From contig CANETF010000022.1 of assembly GCA_947440575.1 (NCBI GenBank), positions 1-36,509 of the forward strand: 36,509 nucleotides of DNA, in the 5' to 3' direction. The translations under genes were made by a program, and so were the position numbers. The DNA is from Verrucomicrobiaceae bacterium. GTDB lineage: Bacteria > Verrucomicrobiota > Verrucomicrobiia > Verrucomicrobiales > Verrucomicrobiaceae. The stretch's first letter is position 1. The number at the start of each line of letters is the position of its first letter. Shown here piece after piece: positions 16,444 to 24,688 of this stretch. Under the pieces are notes generated by a model, which saw nothing but the letters and a program-made list of their open reading frames with translations, searched no databases and was not told where the DNA came from.

Positions 16444-19400
16444 TCATTCCGTGTGGAACTCCTTACTGCTGACCAGCGCTTTCAGAAAGGCACGCACACC
16501 GAGTTTGTCATTCTTGGCCGCAGTTACCATCTCGTCGATGAGCGGCTCGTCGCGGAAGCCGATGGTGCGGCCGAGGCCATACTCTATGAGGGCGGTGCTG
16601 AAGCCTTTGGCAAAGGCATCCGAGCGTGAGGCGATGATGTTTCGCAGCCCGAAGAAGTCTTTGAAGGCAGGACCTTTGTGCAAGGTGGCGCTGGCTTCGA
16701 TCGGCCAGGTTTTGCTCGCGCCTTTGCCCGGCTTGCCTTGCTCGTCTTTGACCTGATAGGTGTCCTCCGTGCGCCAGAGACCCACGGCGTCGAAGTTTTC
16801 CAAGCCGAAGCCGACGGGGTCGATCTTGCGATGGCAACTGGCACACTGCGCGTCCTCCTGGTGCATTTGCAGGCGCTCGCGGGTGGTGAGCACCTTGCCA
16901 GCGAGGCGGGCGATCTGCGGCACATTCGCTGGCGCGGGCGGTGGCGCGTCATTCATGAGTTTGCGCAGCACCCAAGCACCGCGCTCGACGGGACTGGTGT
17001 GCTCACCATTGCCGCCCATGAAATGAATGGCCGCCATGCCGAGCAATCCGCCGCGTGGAGAGTTCGCAGGCAGACTCACTTTTTGAAAAGCATCGCCTTT
17101 CACGCCCTCGATGCCGTAAAAGTCGGCCAGCAGGTGATTGATGATGGCGTAGTCGGCTCTTAGCAGGTCGCTGAGAGGTGCGTCGTGCTTCAGCAGATGA
17201 GCAAAGGTGGCGAAGACTTCCTCTTTGGCGTTCAGCTTCGTGCTGTCGTCGAAACGCGGATGCATGGAGCGATTCACCTGGAAGAAATCGATGCGATCCA
17301 AACCGAGCCACTGATGCACAAAACCGCGCACGAGTTCCTCTGAGCGATCATCATCGAGCAAACGCGTCGTTTGTGCGGCGAGCACCTCTGGCTTGCTCAA
17401 ATCCGCCTTGAGCAGTTCCGCATCCGGCGGAGCGCTCCAAAGGAAGTAGGAGAGGCGGCTTGCGAGTTCGGTGTTGGAAAGTGGCTTCGGCTTTAGCCGA
17501 AGATCGGGAGAACTTGAGCTAAAGCTCAAGCCACTTTCCGCCAGATACAAAAACATCGGCGATGCGAGCACGACGGACAGCGTCTCCTTCAGCGCGGCAC
17601 TGTGCTTCACGCCCGCTTTGCGCTGCGTGTCGTAGATGGCAGTCAGTTTGTCCACGAAGCTCGCGGGTGGCTCCATGCCACGGAAAGCGGCGGTGCAGAA
17701 GGCTTGCAGCGCGGGTTTTACCTCGGTGACGACGCTCACATCATCCAGCGGAATGCCGAGAGCTGCCAAGCCTGGCGCAGAGGTCGCAGGTTCGCTGACA
17801 CGCTCGATTTCCATGTAATCAATCCACAACACCGCCTCAGGACCGATGCCGTTGCGCTTCACGGCTTCCTGCCGTTTGCGCCCGCCTTCCTCGTTATTGT
17901 CCCAGGCACCTTTTTCGCGGATAAAGAGGGTGCGGTCGCCGCTGTCAGTCACCGCTTTGGTCAGTGTGAAGGGCATCTCGACGATCTGCGGTTTTTCCAT
18001 GGTGCCGGTGATCTCAGAAGTAGCCCGCACCATGCCGTTGCGCGGATGCATGCCCATTTCGAGGAACTTCTGCTCCGGTCTGGCCTCCTTCGTTGCTGCG
18101 AGGCGCACGCGGAAGACGTAGTTGCCGCTGGTCCAGTCGCCGGGCACGGGGAGCTGCAAAAAGCCCAGCGCCATGACCGCCGGATGCATCGTCGGTGTGC
18201 CGAGATAAGCACCTTTGTCGAGGTGCGGGCGGCTGAGGTAGTATTCGTGATATTTCTGCCAGTTCTCTCCCAAAGCCGAGTTCGCCTTGTCAGCATTGTT
18301 TTCGAGTGTTTGGAAGCCAAACGACTCGGGTGAGGGCGCTCCTTTGAATCTCGCCCACTCACGTCGGAAGTTGTTCGGATGCTTGGCCGCTTTGCGCAGT
18401 TCGGTGGCCGCAGCGAGGTTTTCGGGCTTGGCGGCGGCTTCATCGACAGCCTTCGCCCAGGCCGTGGCACGAGTGCGCTCATCGATTTGCTGCTTCACAT
18501 AGCTGCTGACCTTCTCATTCGCCGTTTCACACTCGAAACGCACCTTGCTGACGCCTTTCGCACTCACGCTGCCGACCTGGCGATTCGCGCCGATGCCGAA
18601 CTTCACCGACTCAGGCACTGGCGGCTTCTTGTCCGCTGTTTTGCGCTCGATCTCGATCCAGTCCACCCAGATCGCCATCTCCGGCCCGATGCCGTTCTTC
18701 GCCTTGCCGGCGTTGAAAATCTCCCGCGTGCGCAGGTAGTCGTCGTTCGTGCCTTTCTCGCGGAGGAAAATGGTGCGGTCGTTGCGCTCCGAGTGATCCC
18801 TGGTCAGCGTGAGCGGCATTTCGATCACCTCCGGCTTCTCCAGCGTGCCGCTCACCGCATGCGTGCTCAGTGGCTTGCCGTTGCGCGGATTCGTGCCGAA
18901 CTCGATGTAGCGCTGCTCCGGTGTGGACTGCGCTGTGTGACCTAGACGCACGCGGACCACGTAATCCCCGACCGGCCACTTGTAGGGAATGAGCCACGAA
19001 AAGTTGTCATTGCCCAAGTCACCCTGGCTGACGGTCAAATAAGCGCCGGTGTCGAGTTTCGGCTGTTTCAAATAACGCTCATGATACGGCCGAGTGAAGC
19101 CCGTGCCCGCCTTCGTGCCGTAGCCGAGTGCCCGCGTGGCTTTGTCAGCATTGTTTTCGACGGTGTTAAACCCAAAACTCTCCGGCGATGGCGCCCCTTT
19201 GATCTTCGCCCACTCGCGGAGGAAAAGATCGTTGTTCTTCGCCGCCTTGCGCAGTTTGGTCACCACGGTGGCGTTCTCCGGCCTCGCAGCGGCTTTTTCG
19301 ACCTCGGCGGCCCATTTTGTCGCTCGCTCCAGCGCGGCGAGGTTCTCCGCGTAGTTCTTCTGGATGCGCGTATTGTTTTCCTCGACCTCGATGTGCAGTT

Positions 19401-20001
19401 TCAGTTGCTCGCCACTCGCCGAAAACCGCGTGAACGCCTCATCCAGCGCCTGCAGGCCGAGCGATTGATACTGCTCGAACTGATTCGCCGACATGAAAAG
19501 GTTCGAGCCAAACGTGTCGAAGCCACCCGTGCCCGTGTCGCTCGGCAGCTCTGCCACATTGATCTCCACGCCGAGCAGTTCCCGCAGCGTGTTGCGGTAT
19601 TCCCGCCGATTAAGCCGACGCATGGTGATGACGCCATGCTGGTCATTCAGCGTGCGCCGTGCCGCGACCATCACATTCGAGAGATCATCGAGAAAATCTG
19701 CCTTCGCCTCATTCGGCGGCTGCTTTTCATCCTCTGGCGGCATTTCGCCCGAGTTCATTTGATTCAGCACCTTCTGCCAACGCTCCGCCGTCTCGATGTC
19801 CGAGATGGAAAAGGAAAGGTCATCGAGCCGGACCTTGCCCTTCTGCTTTTCCGGCCCGTGGCACGAGATGCAGTGCTGTTTGAAAAGCACGCGATGCTTC
19901 TCCGGCATGGCCGCGCGCGGAGTCTCCTCAGCCGCTGCGAGAGTGAACCACAGCGGCACGAGGGACACAGAGGTCAGAAGAATTTGGAAAGGTGATGGCA
20001 T
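16444..20001 (-). CDS. DUF1592-type planctomycete cytochrome with duplicated internal domain
   Basis: 1185 aa from the ATG at 20001, where a signal peptide starts (FQILLTSVSLVPLWFTLAAA). The open frame to 20130 only reads through repeat E. Heme motif CISCH at 44-48; DUF1587 about 125-195 (RRLNRREYRNTLRELLGV); two related ~235-residue units at about 215-453 and 500-735, each with REWA-x-x-KGAPSPESFGF, DKGAYL/DTGAYL, FxREKG and NGIGPE...IDYMEIER; then DUF1595, DUF1592 (ELASRLSYFLWSAPPDAEL), DUF1588 with CASCHRKIDPVGFGLENFD (heme at 1053-1057) and DUF1585 to the end. Exported two-heme protein, substrate unknown; the duplicated units may bind ligand. Residues ~821-842 are encoded by repeat B. Its DUF1552 partner lies two genes downstream. 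Confidence 0.9.
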   Translation of the reverse strand: MPSPFQILLTSVSLVPLWFTLAAAEETPRAAMPEKHRVLFKQHCISCHGPEKQKGKVRLDDLSFSISDIETAERWQKVLNQMNSGEMPPEDEKQPPNEAKADFLDDLSNVMVAARRTLNDQHGVITMRRLNRREYRNTLRELLGVEINVAELPSDTGTGGFDTFGSNLFMSANQFEQYQSLGLQALDEAFTRFSASGEQLKLHIEVEENNTRIQKNYAENLAALERATKWAAEVEKAAARPENATVVTKLRKAAKNNDLFLREWAKIKGAPSPESFGFNTVENNADKATRALGYGTKAGTGFTRPYHERYLKQPKLDTGAYLTVSQGDLGNDNFSWLIPYKWPVGDYVVRVRLGHTAQSTPEQRYIEFGTNPRNGKPLSTHAVSGTLEKPEVIEMPLTLTRDHSERNDRTIFLREKGTNDDYLRTREIFNAGKAKNGIGPEMAIWVDWIEIERKTADKKPPVPESVKFGIGANRQVGSVSAKGVSKVRFECETANEKVSSYVKQQIDERTRATAWAKAVDEAAAKPENLAAATELRKAAKHPNNFRREWARFKGAPSPESFGFQTLENNADKANSALGENWQKYHEYYLSRPHLDKGAYLGTPTMHPAVMALGFLQLPVPGDWTSGNYVFRVRLAATKEARPEQKFLEMGMHPRNGMVRATSEITGTMEKPQIVEMPFTLTKAVTDSGDRTLFIREKGAWDNNEEGGRKRQEAVKRNGIGPEAVLWIDYMEIERVSEPATSAPGLAALGIPLDDVSVVTEVKPALQAFCTAAFRGMEPPASFVDKLTAIYDTQRKAGVKHSAALKETLSVVLASPMFLYLAESGLSFSSSSPDLRLKPKPLSNTELASRLSYFLWSAPPDAELLKADLSKPEVLAAQTTRLLDDDRSEELVRGFVHQWLGLDRIDFFQVNRSMHPRFDDSTKLNAKEEVFATFAHLLKHDAPLSDLLRADYAIINHLLADFYGIEGVKGDAFQKVSLPANSPRGGLLGMAAIHFMGGNGEHTSPVERGAWVLRKLMNDAPPPAPANVPQIARLAGKVLTTRERLQMHQEDAQCASCHRKIDPVGFGLENFDAVGLWRTEDTYQVKDEQGKPGKGASKTWPIEASATLHKGPAFKDFFGLRNIIASRSDAFAKGFSTALIEYGLGRTIGFRDEPLIDEMVTAAKNDKLGVRAFLKALVSSKEFHTE
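17476..17539. repeat. REP-doublet-like element, copy B (inside a coding region)
   Basis: 64 bp with perfect outer arms GGAAAGTGG (17476-17484) and CCACTTTCC (17531-17539). Inside are hairpin CTTCGGCT-TT-AGCCGAAG (17485-17502) and hairpin CTTGAGCT-AA-AGCTCAAG (17513-17530). It is translated on the minus strand as SGLSFSSSSPDLRLKPKPLS within the DUF1592 cytochrome. The paralogue at 28968-32411 has 12 fewer residues between the flanking LYL and RLS anchors, which supports insertion into a tolerant loop. Confidence 0.85.
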
Positions 20002-20002
20002 G

Positions 20003-20080
20003 AGAGTGGTCCGCACAGTCTTCTGTGCGGTTCGGAATCCGGATACGTTCGCCGCACAGAGTATTGTGCGGACCACTTTT
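20003..20080. repeat. REP-doublet-like element, copy E (intergenic)
   Basis: Ends AGAGTGG (20003-20009) and CCACTTTT (20073-20080). Hairpin CCGCACAG-TCTT-CTGTGCGG (20011-20030), a 21-base linker, and hairpin CCGCACA-GAGTAT-TGTGCGG (20052-20071). Same architecture as copy B but with a different hairpin core. It occupies the gap between the 72-aa gene and the DUF1592 cytochrome start, so it lies in the leader of that coding region and may impede or insulate translation. Confidence 0.8.
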
Positions 20081-20087
20081 GGCAAGC

Positions 20088-20306
20088 TCATCGTAAGGCG
20101 GAGATCTTGATGGTGTCCACGAGCACGCACTTCGCCGCAGGGATGACCTCCAGCGGCTTGGCATTCGGCCCATCGAAGGCTTCGGCGAAAACGACGTCAC
20201 CGCGTTCCCCGAGCAGCGGTTTGATTTCAGGGAAAGGCTCAGCGGTATGGAGTGCGGCCAGGGATGCCAGCAGCAAAGCGGTGAGGAGGGCGAGTGTTCG
20301 TTTCAT
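20088..20306 (-). CDS. 72-aa exported protein, probably an internally deleted beta-sandwich protein
   Basis: Starts at an ATG overlapping the stop of the preceding gene (20303-20306). Signal peptide MKRTLALLTALLLASLAALH. The mature ~50 residues read like the opening strand of a DUF1080/LamG-type protein (VVFAEAFDGPNAKPLEVI) joined directly to a typical last strand (CVLVDTIKISALR); compare the ends of the proteins at 4922-5536 (VKVRNLKISG) and 5547-6245 (IEIDDVHVQA). I infer that the middle of the domain has been deleted in frame. A genuine small exported protein cannot be excluded. Reading frame and coupling are intact. Confidence 0.45.
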   Translation of the reverse strand: MKRTLALLTALLLASLAALHTAEPFPEIKPLLGERGDVVFAEAFDGPNAKPLEVIPAAKCVLVDTIKISALR

Positions 20307-21643
20307 CGTGACCTTCGAGTTCCCTTATGCTTCCCCACCGCCTCCGCCAGCACCTCGACCATGCGCTTTTGGATGGCGGCGGCTTTGGTCATGGCCTCCT
20401 GCACGCGGGCACGACCGGCGGCGCGATCTTCATGCAGCGGCTTCAGTTGGTCCCAGAGCTGCTGGCCGGTGGTGTGGCCGCTTTCGAAGACCCAGTCGGT
20501 GAGGCCGAGGTCGCGGAACATTTGACCTTTGACGGTGTCCACGGGGTTGCGCACATAAAAGGCGGGCGTGCCTTGCGAGAGGGCCATGATGGGCGAGTGG
20601 CACTCGGCGCTGACGATGGCGACGGCGCGGGCATAGACGGAGTTGGCTTCGTCGGCGGACCAAAACATGTTGCGCCAGATGACGTTCGATTTCACATCGG
20701 CGGGCAGGGGATCAAGCAGGTGCTCTTTCGCCACGGCGATCTCATAGGTCATCTCGGGGCAAAGGATGACCTTCAGGCCCGTCTCGCGCACCCAGAGCGT
20801 GATGAGGTCGCGTAACGGGGCGTGGTCTCGGTTGGCGTGTTGAGCATTGATCGCGTCGAGCGCATAATCCGACTCGTTGCGTGGTGTGTTGCGGACGCGG
20901 TAGTAGGGTGTGTAGCGCAGGCGTGGCAGCACGCAGATGAACTTACCCTCCTCCACACCGATGCGTTTCAGCCAGGCCTTGGCGCGGCCTTCATCTCGCA
21001 CATCGATGCCAAAAGTGCCGTCGAGGCCAAACTCGATCACGGGGGTGCTCAGCTTCTGGCTCTTCAAGTATTGCAGCGAAAGCGTGTCGCGGGCGAAGAT
21101 GAACGCCGCGCCATGGAAGACCTCGCGATGCTTGAACAGGCCGTCGAAATGATTACTCGGCAGCGCGGCGATGACGTTTTTCAGTTCGTCCAGGGTATCG
21201 CCCTCCGGACGGTGCTTGCGGTTGGAAACGGGATCGAACGACGAGCCGAAGAAGCCATACGGCTTACCCGATTTGGCCCAAAGCTCGAAGGTCTTCGCGT
21301 GACGCGCCGGGGTGATAAAGATGTCCGCGTCCTTCCACGCCGCTGCCAGCGCGGTTGTGCTGGCCTTGCCCGAGTCGTCGATCTGGCCCTCGGCGATGCG
21401 CAGTTTCGGAAAAGCTTTCGTGAGCATTGCCTGCTCGCGCTCATGCAAATGCGACCACGGCCAAAGCGTCACCGTCGCGCCCGGCAGATGCTGATAAAGC
21501 TGCCGGATCGTCCCCGGCACGCGACCGCTGTCGCCGATGTTTTCATATTGCAGAGCCTCTCGAAGGAGGATGTGAGGTGGCTCGGCAGCGTGGATCGCGG
21601 TCAATGACGCGAGCAGGAGGGTGACGAGGGGGGTGAGCTTCAT
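20303..21643 (-). CDS. Exported polysaccharide pyruvyl transferase-like protein
   Basis: 446 aa from the ATG at 21643; upstream in-frame starts (21712, 21676) precede rather than extend the signal peptide MKLTPLVTLLLASLTAIHA. The mature part has the GT-B-like layout of polysaccharide pyruvyl transferases: ENIGDSGRVPGTIRQLYQHL near the N-terminus, GLDGTFGIDVRDEG, KFICVLPRLRYTPYY, and the C-terminal VYARAVAIVSAECHSPIMALSQGTPAFY with the His-Ser nucleotide-site region. Characterised family members transfer pyruvate ketal from phosphoenolpyruvate in the cytoplasm, so a cleavable export signal is unexpected. The role here may differ, for example sugar binding or transfer with another donor. The upstream gap of 65 bp holds nothing recognisable; the downstream gene overlaps. 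Confidence 0.7.
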   Translation of the reverse strand: MKLTPLVTLLLASLTAIHAAEPPHILLREALQYENIGDSGRVPGTIRQLYQHLPGATVTLWPWSHLHEREQAMLTKAFPKLRIAEGQIDDSGKASTTALAAAWKDADIFITPARHAKTFELWAKSGKPYGFFGSSFDPVSNRKHRPEGDTLDELKNVIAALPSNHFDGLFKHREVFHGAAFIFARDTLSLQYLKSQKLSTPVIEFGLDGTFGIDVRDEGRAKAWLKRIGVEEGKFICVLPRLRYTPYYRVRNTPRNESDYALDAINAQHANRDHAPLRDLITLWVRETGLKVILCPEMTYEIAVAKEHLLDPLPADVKSNVIWRNMFWSADEANSVYARAVAIVSAECHSPIMALSQGTPAFYVRNPVDTVKGQMFRDLGLTDWVFESGHTTGQQLWDQLKPLHEDRAAGRARVQEAMTKAAAIQKRMVEVLAEAVGKHKGTRRSR

Positions 21644-21708
21644 GGTTGAGGCAATGAGCGTGAGGTGGAATTTCATTTTGAAATGGCTCTTGGTAACGAG
21701 GGCTCGCA

Positions 21709-23226
21709 TCACTTCTTCGCCTTCCCCTCCCGCTCCTTCTTGAGCGCTTCATCACGGGTGTTGAAGAGCGGCCGGCTCCCGTCGTAGGCGGGATTGGGCG
21801 TGAGGTCCTTGGCGCCGGCTTGTTTCATCCACGCTTCCATCAGCGATTTCAGCTCGTTCACCTTCTCGGGATGCTTGGCCGCGAGATTCTCGTGCTCGCC
21901 GGGGTCGGACTTCATGTCGAACAACTCGACTCGCGGCTTGGGGACGTAGCGGATGGTGTGTTCGGTGACGCGGTCGCCGGTGATTTCGAGGTGGTCGTAG
22001 GGATGCCACACGAGCTTGTGGCGGCTCTGGATCGCGGCGCGCACGGGCGTGGTGCCGTGGTCGGTGAGGTAGTGCGGGTAGGTGACGAACAAGGTGCGCT
22101 CGGGCAGCGTGCCGCCGGTGAAAAGCGGGCGGAGATTGGTCCCGTCGAGCTGGTGAGCGGGATCAGGCTTCACTCCGGCGGCATCGCAGAGCGTGGGGAG
22201 CATGTCGGCGAAATGCACGGGCACGTCGCAGCGGCTGCCGGGCTGGATTTGGCCGGGCCAGCGGATGAAGAGCGGCACGCGCACGCCGCCCTCGTAGAGC
22301 GTGCCTTTGCCGAGACGGAAGGGCGCGTTCTCCATCGAGTAGAGGTTCTTGCCCACGCCGCCGTTGTCGCTGGCGAAGATGACCATGGTGTTGTCGGCCA
22401 GTTTCAACTCGTCGAGCACATCGAGAATGCGGCCCACGGAGAGATCGACGAACTCCAGCGAGGCGAGCATCTCGGGAGCCATGATGTCTGTCTTTCCCTT
22501 CAGCCGTTCCTTCCACCGCGCCTGATCCTCCGGCGGCACGACGTGGCCGCCATGCACGGCGACGTAGGGCACATACAGGAAGAAGCTCTGCTCGCGGTTG
22601 TCGCGGATGAACTGAACCGCGTCGTCGGTGAAGTGCTTCGTGTCGCGATAGGGTTGGCTGCGGTCCGGCTTGTCAGTGCAGAAATCGAAGCCGTATTGCC
22701 GGGCGAGCTTTGGCGTGAGGTGCTGCTGCGGCAGATGCCACTTGCCCGTGATGCCCGTGCGATACCCGCCCGCCTTCAGCGCCTGCACGAGCGAATAACC
22801 GCCGGGCTGCACCGGATCGGGCAGCCGCGCCCCTGCCGCTGACTCTCCGGCGAAGCCATCAGCAGGCACTCCGTCTGGCAGAGGTGCGAGCGGCTCCTGC
22901 ATGAGTGCATAGGGATGCACGCCGGGCACATTGTCCGTGCGCCCGTGTCGTCCGGCGAACTGCCCGGTCATCAGTGTCGCGCGGCTCGGCCCGCAAACCG
23001 GCTCGGTGTAGGCGCGGGAGAAGAGCATGCCCTCCTTCGCGATGCGATCCATGTGCGGCGTCTGGAGGAGCTTGTTCCCCGTCACGCTCGGCCCCGCATA
23101 GGGCATGTCATCAACGAGGATGAAAACGATGTTGGGCTTTTGCTTCGGCGCATCGGCGGCGTGCAGCGCGGCGAGTGGTGCAAGCAGCAGGGTGGCGAGA
23201 AGAGTGAAGGTGATGGGCGATTTCAT
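21709..23226 (-). CDS. Type I (formylglycine) sulfatase, exported
   Basis: 505 aa. Signal peptide about 1-23 (LLLAPLAALHAAD). Canonical features are all present: metal site D39-D40 in NIVFILVDDMPYAG, formylglycine site C78-G-P-S-R with ATLMTG, GITGKWHL, the SDNGG metal site, and a C-terminal LFDMKSDPGEHENLA segment typical of arylsulfatase A/iduronate-2-sulfatase-like S1 enzymes. Predicted to remove sulfate esters from a glycan outside the cytoplasm after conversion of the Cys to formylglycine. It starts 3 bp after the DUF1501 gene. Only distantly related to the other sulfatase of the locus, suggesting two different sulfate positions. Confidence 0.93.
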   Translation of the reverse strand: MKSPITFTLLATLLLAPLAALHAADAPKQKPNIVFILVDDMPYAGPSVTGNKLLQTPHMDRIAKEGMLFSRAYTEPVCGPSRATLMTGQFAGRHGRTDNVPGVHPYALMQEPLAPLPDGVPADGFAGESAAGARLPDPVQPGGYSLVQALKAGGYRTGITGKWHLPQQHLTPKLARQYGFDFCTDKPDRSQPYRDTKHFTDDAVQFIRDNREQSFFLYVPYVAVHGGHVVPPEDQARWKERLKGKTDIMAPEMLASLEFVDLSVGRILDVLDELKLADNTMVIFASDNGGVGKNLYSMENAPFRLGKGTLYEGGVRVPLFIRWPGQIQPGSRCDVPVHFADMLPTLCDAAGVKPDPAHQLDGTNLRPLFTGGTLPERTLFVTYPHYLTDHGTTPVRAAIQSRHKLVWHPYDHLEITGDRVTEHTIRYVPKPRVELFDMKSDPGEHENLAAKHPEKVNELKSLMEAWMKQAGAKDLTPNPAYDGSRPLFNTRDEALKKEREGKAKK

Positions 23227-23229
23227 TGT

Positions 23230-24684
23230 CTATGCGATGATCTCCTTGAGCACATGCCCGAGCACATCGGTGAGGCGGCGGGCGATGCCGTTGTTGTAGA
23301 AGCTGAGTTTCTCGTGGTTCAGGCCGAGCAAGTGCAGCGCGGTGGCATGGAGGTCGTAGCAGTAGGCGGGATTCTCGGCGGCCTTGAAGCCGAGGTCGTC
23401 GGTGCTGCCATACGCGGTGCCGCCTTGGATGCCGCCTCCGGCCATCCAGGCGGTGAAGGCTCCGGGATTGTGATCGCGGCCTTTGCCCTGGGCTCCGGGC
23501 TGGCGGCCAAACTCGCTGGTGCAGATGACGAGCGTGCTGTCGAGCAGGCCGCGCGATTTGAGATCGGCAAGCAAGGCAGCGGCACCGGTGTCGAGCACCG
23601 GACCCCAGTAGCCGTGGTCCCGGACGATGTCCTCGTGACTATCCCAGTTCGGCCGGATCTTTTTCGCGCCGGTGTTTTCCGCACCGCAAAAGATCTGCAC
23701 GAAGCGCACGCCACGCTCAACGAGTCGGCGGGCGAGCAGGCATTGGCGGCCAAAGGGGCCGAAGTCTTCGTGGTCCAGCGCGTAAAGTCTTTTCGTCGCG
23801 TCGTTTTCTCCGCGAAGGTCGGTTGCGGACGGGGCGCTGAGTTGCAGGCGGGCGGCGAGCTCGTAGGCGGCGATGCGGGCTTCGAGTTCCGTATTCGCGG
23901 TGCGTTCGGCGGCGTGGGCGCGGTTGAGCGTTTGCAGGAAGTCGCGGCTGGACCGCTCGGCAGCGCCGCGCAGGTGGGCGAAATCCTTTTGCGGAAACAA
24001 ATCGGCGATGGGCGGCTGATCGGGGTCGGTGTTGAGCGTGGTGCCTTGATGGATGGCAGGGAGAAAACCCGCGCCCCAGTTGATGACGCCGCCAGGGGGC
24101 AGGCCACGCGGATCAGGCAGCACCACGAACGCGGGTAGGTCCTCGCTCGCACTGCCAAGGCCGTAAGTGACCCAGGCACCCATGCTGGGGAAACCGGGCA
24201 GGATGAACCCGCTGTTCGCCATGAACATTGCGGGGCCGTGCAGCGCGGATTTGCTCTGCATGGAGTGGATGAAGGCCATGTCGTCCACGCGCTGCGCGAG
24301 CTTCGGAAACAAATCGCTCATCCAGCGTCCGCATTGTCCGTGCTGGCGGAAGGGCCAGTAGCTCTGCTGACACGCGCCGGGCTTGGACGCGAAGAACTGG
24401 AGCTTGCCATCGGGGTCGAAGGGCTTGCCCTGGCGCTTGGCGAGTTCGGGTTTGTAATCCCAGGTATCGACATGCGAGAGACCGCCGGGGCAGAAGATTT
24501 GGATGACGGCCTTGGCCTTGGCTGGGTGATGCCCCGCTTTGGGAGCGAGCGGATTCGTCGCGGCGTGTGCCTCGTTCAACATCGCGGCGAGGGCGACACC
24601 ACCAAGACCGCCACCGAGTTCCCAGAGGAAGTCACGGCGGGTGACGGAGCGTTTCTGCCGATGGCAGGGAAAGGATGAGTGCAT
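23230..24684 (-). CDS. DUF1501 family Tat-exported protein
   Basis: 484 aa from the ATG at 24684, 4 bp after the stop of the PSD1 gene; the longer frame from 24717 starts inside that gene. Twin-arginine leader TRRDFLWELGGGLGGVALAA (15-34). DUF1501 landmarks: IQIFCPGGLSHVDTWDYKPE, MAFIHSMQSKSALHGPA, SEFGRQPGAQGKGRDHNPGAF with AGGGIQGGTAYGSTDD, and HLLGLNHEKLSFYNNGIARR. The family is related by fold to alkaline-phosphatase-type metalloenzymes and typically follows PSCyt/PSD1 cytochromes, as here. Its reaction is unknown. It forms a cassette with the gene at 24689-27652. Confidence 0.92.
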   Translation of the reverse strand: MHSSFPCHRQKRSVTRRDFLWELGGGLGGVALAAMLNEAHAATNPLAPKAGHHPAKAKAVIQIFCPGGLSHVDTWDYKPELAKRQGKPFDPDGKLQFFASKPGACQQSYWPFRQHGQCGRWMSDLFPKLAQRVDDMAFIHSMQSKSALHGPAMFMANSGFILPGFPSMGAWVTYGLGSASEDLPAFVVLPDPRGLPPGGVINWGAGFLPAIHQGTTLNTDPDQPPIADLFPQKDFAHLRGAAERSSRDFLQTLNRAHAAERTANTELEARIAAYELAARLQLSAPSATDLRGENDATKRLYALDHEDFGPFGRQCLLARRLVERGVRFVQIFCGAENTGAKKIRPNWDSHEDIVRDHGYWGPVLDTGAAALLADLKSRGLLDSTLVICTSEFGRQPGAQGKGRDHNPGAFTAWMAGGGIQGGTAYGSTDDLGFKAAENPAYCYDLHATALHLLGLNHEKLSFYNNGIARRLTDVLGHVLKEIIA

Positions 24685-24688
24685 GGTT

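Noticed and set aside
20002-20130. Upstream extension of the 1185-aa cytochrome to 20130
   Set aside because: Would translate repeat E and overlap the 72-aa gene, and it displaces the signal peptide by 43 residues.
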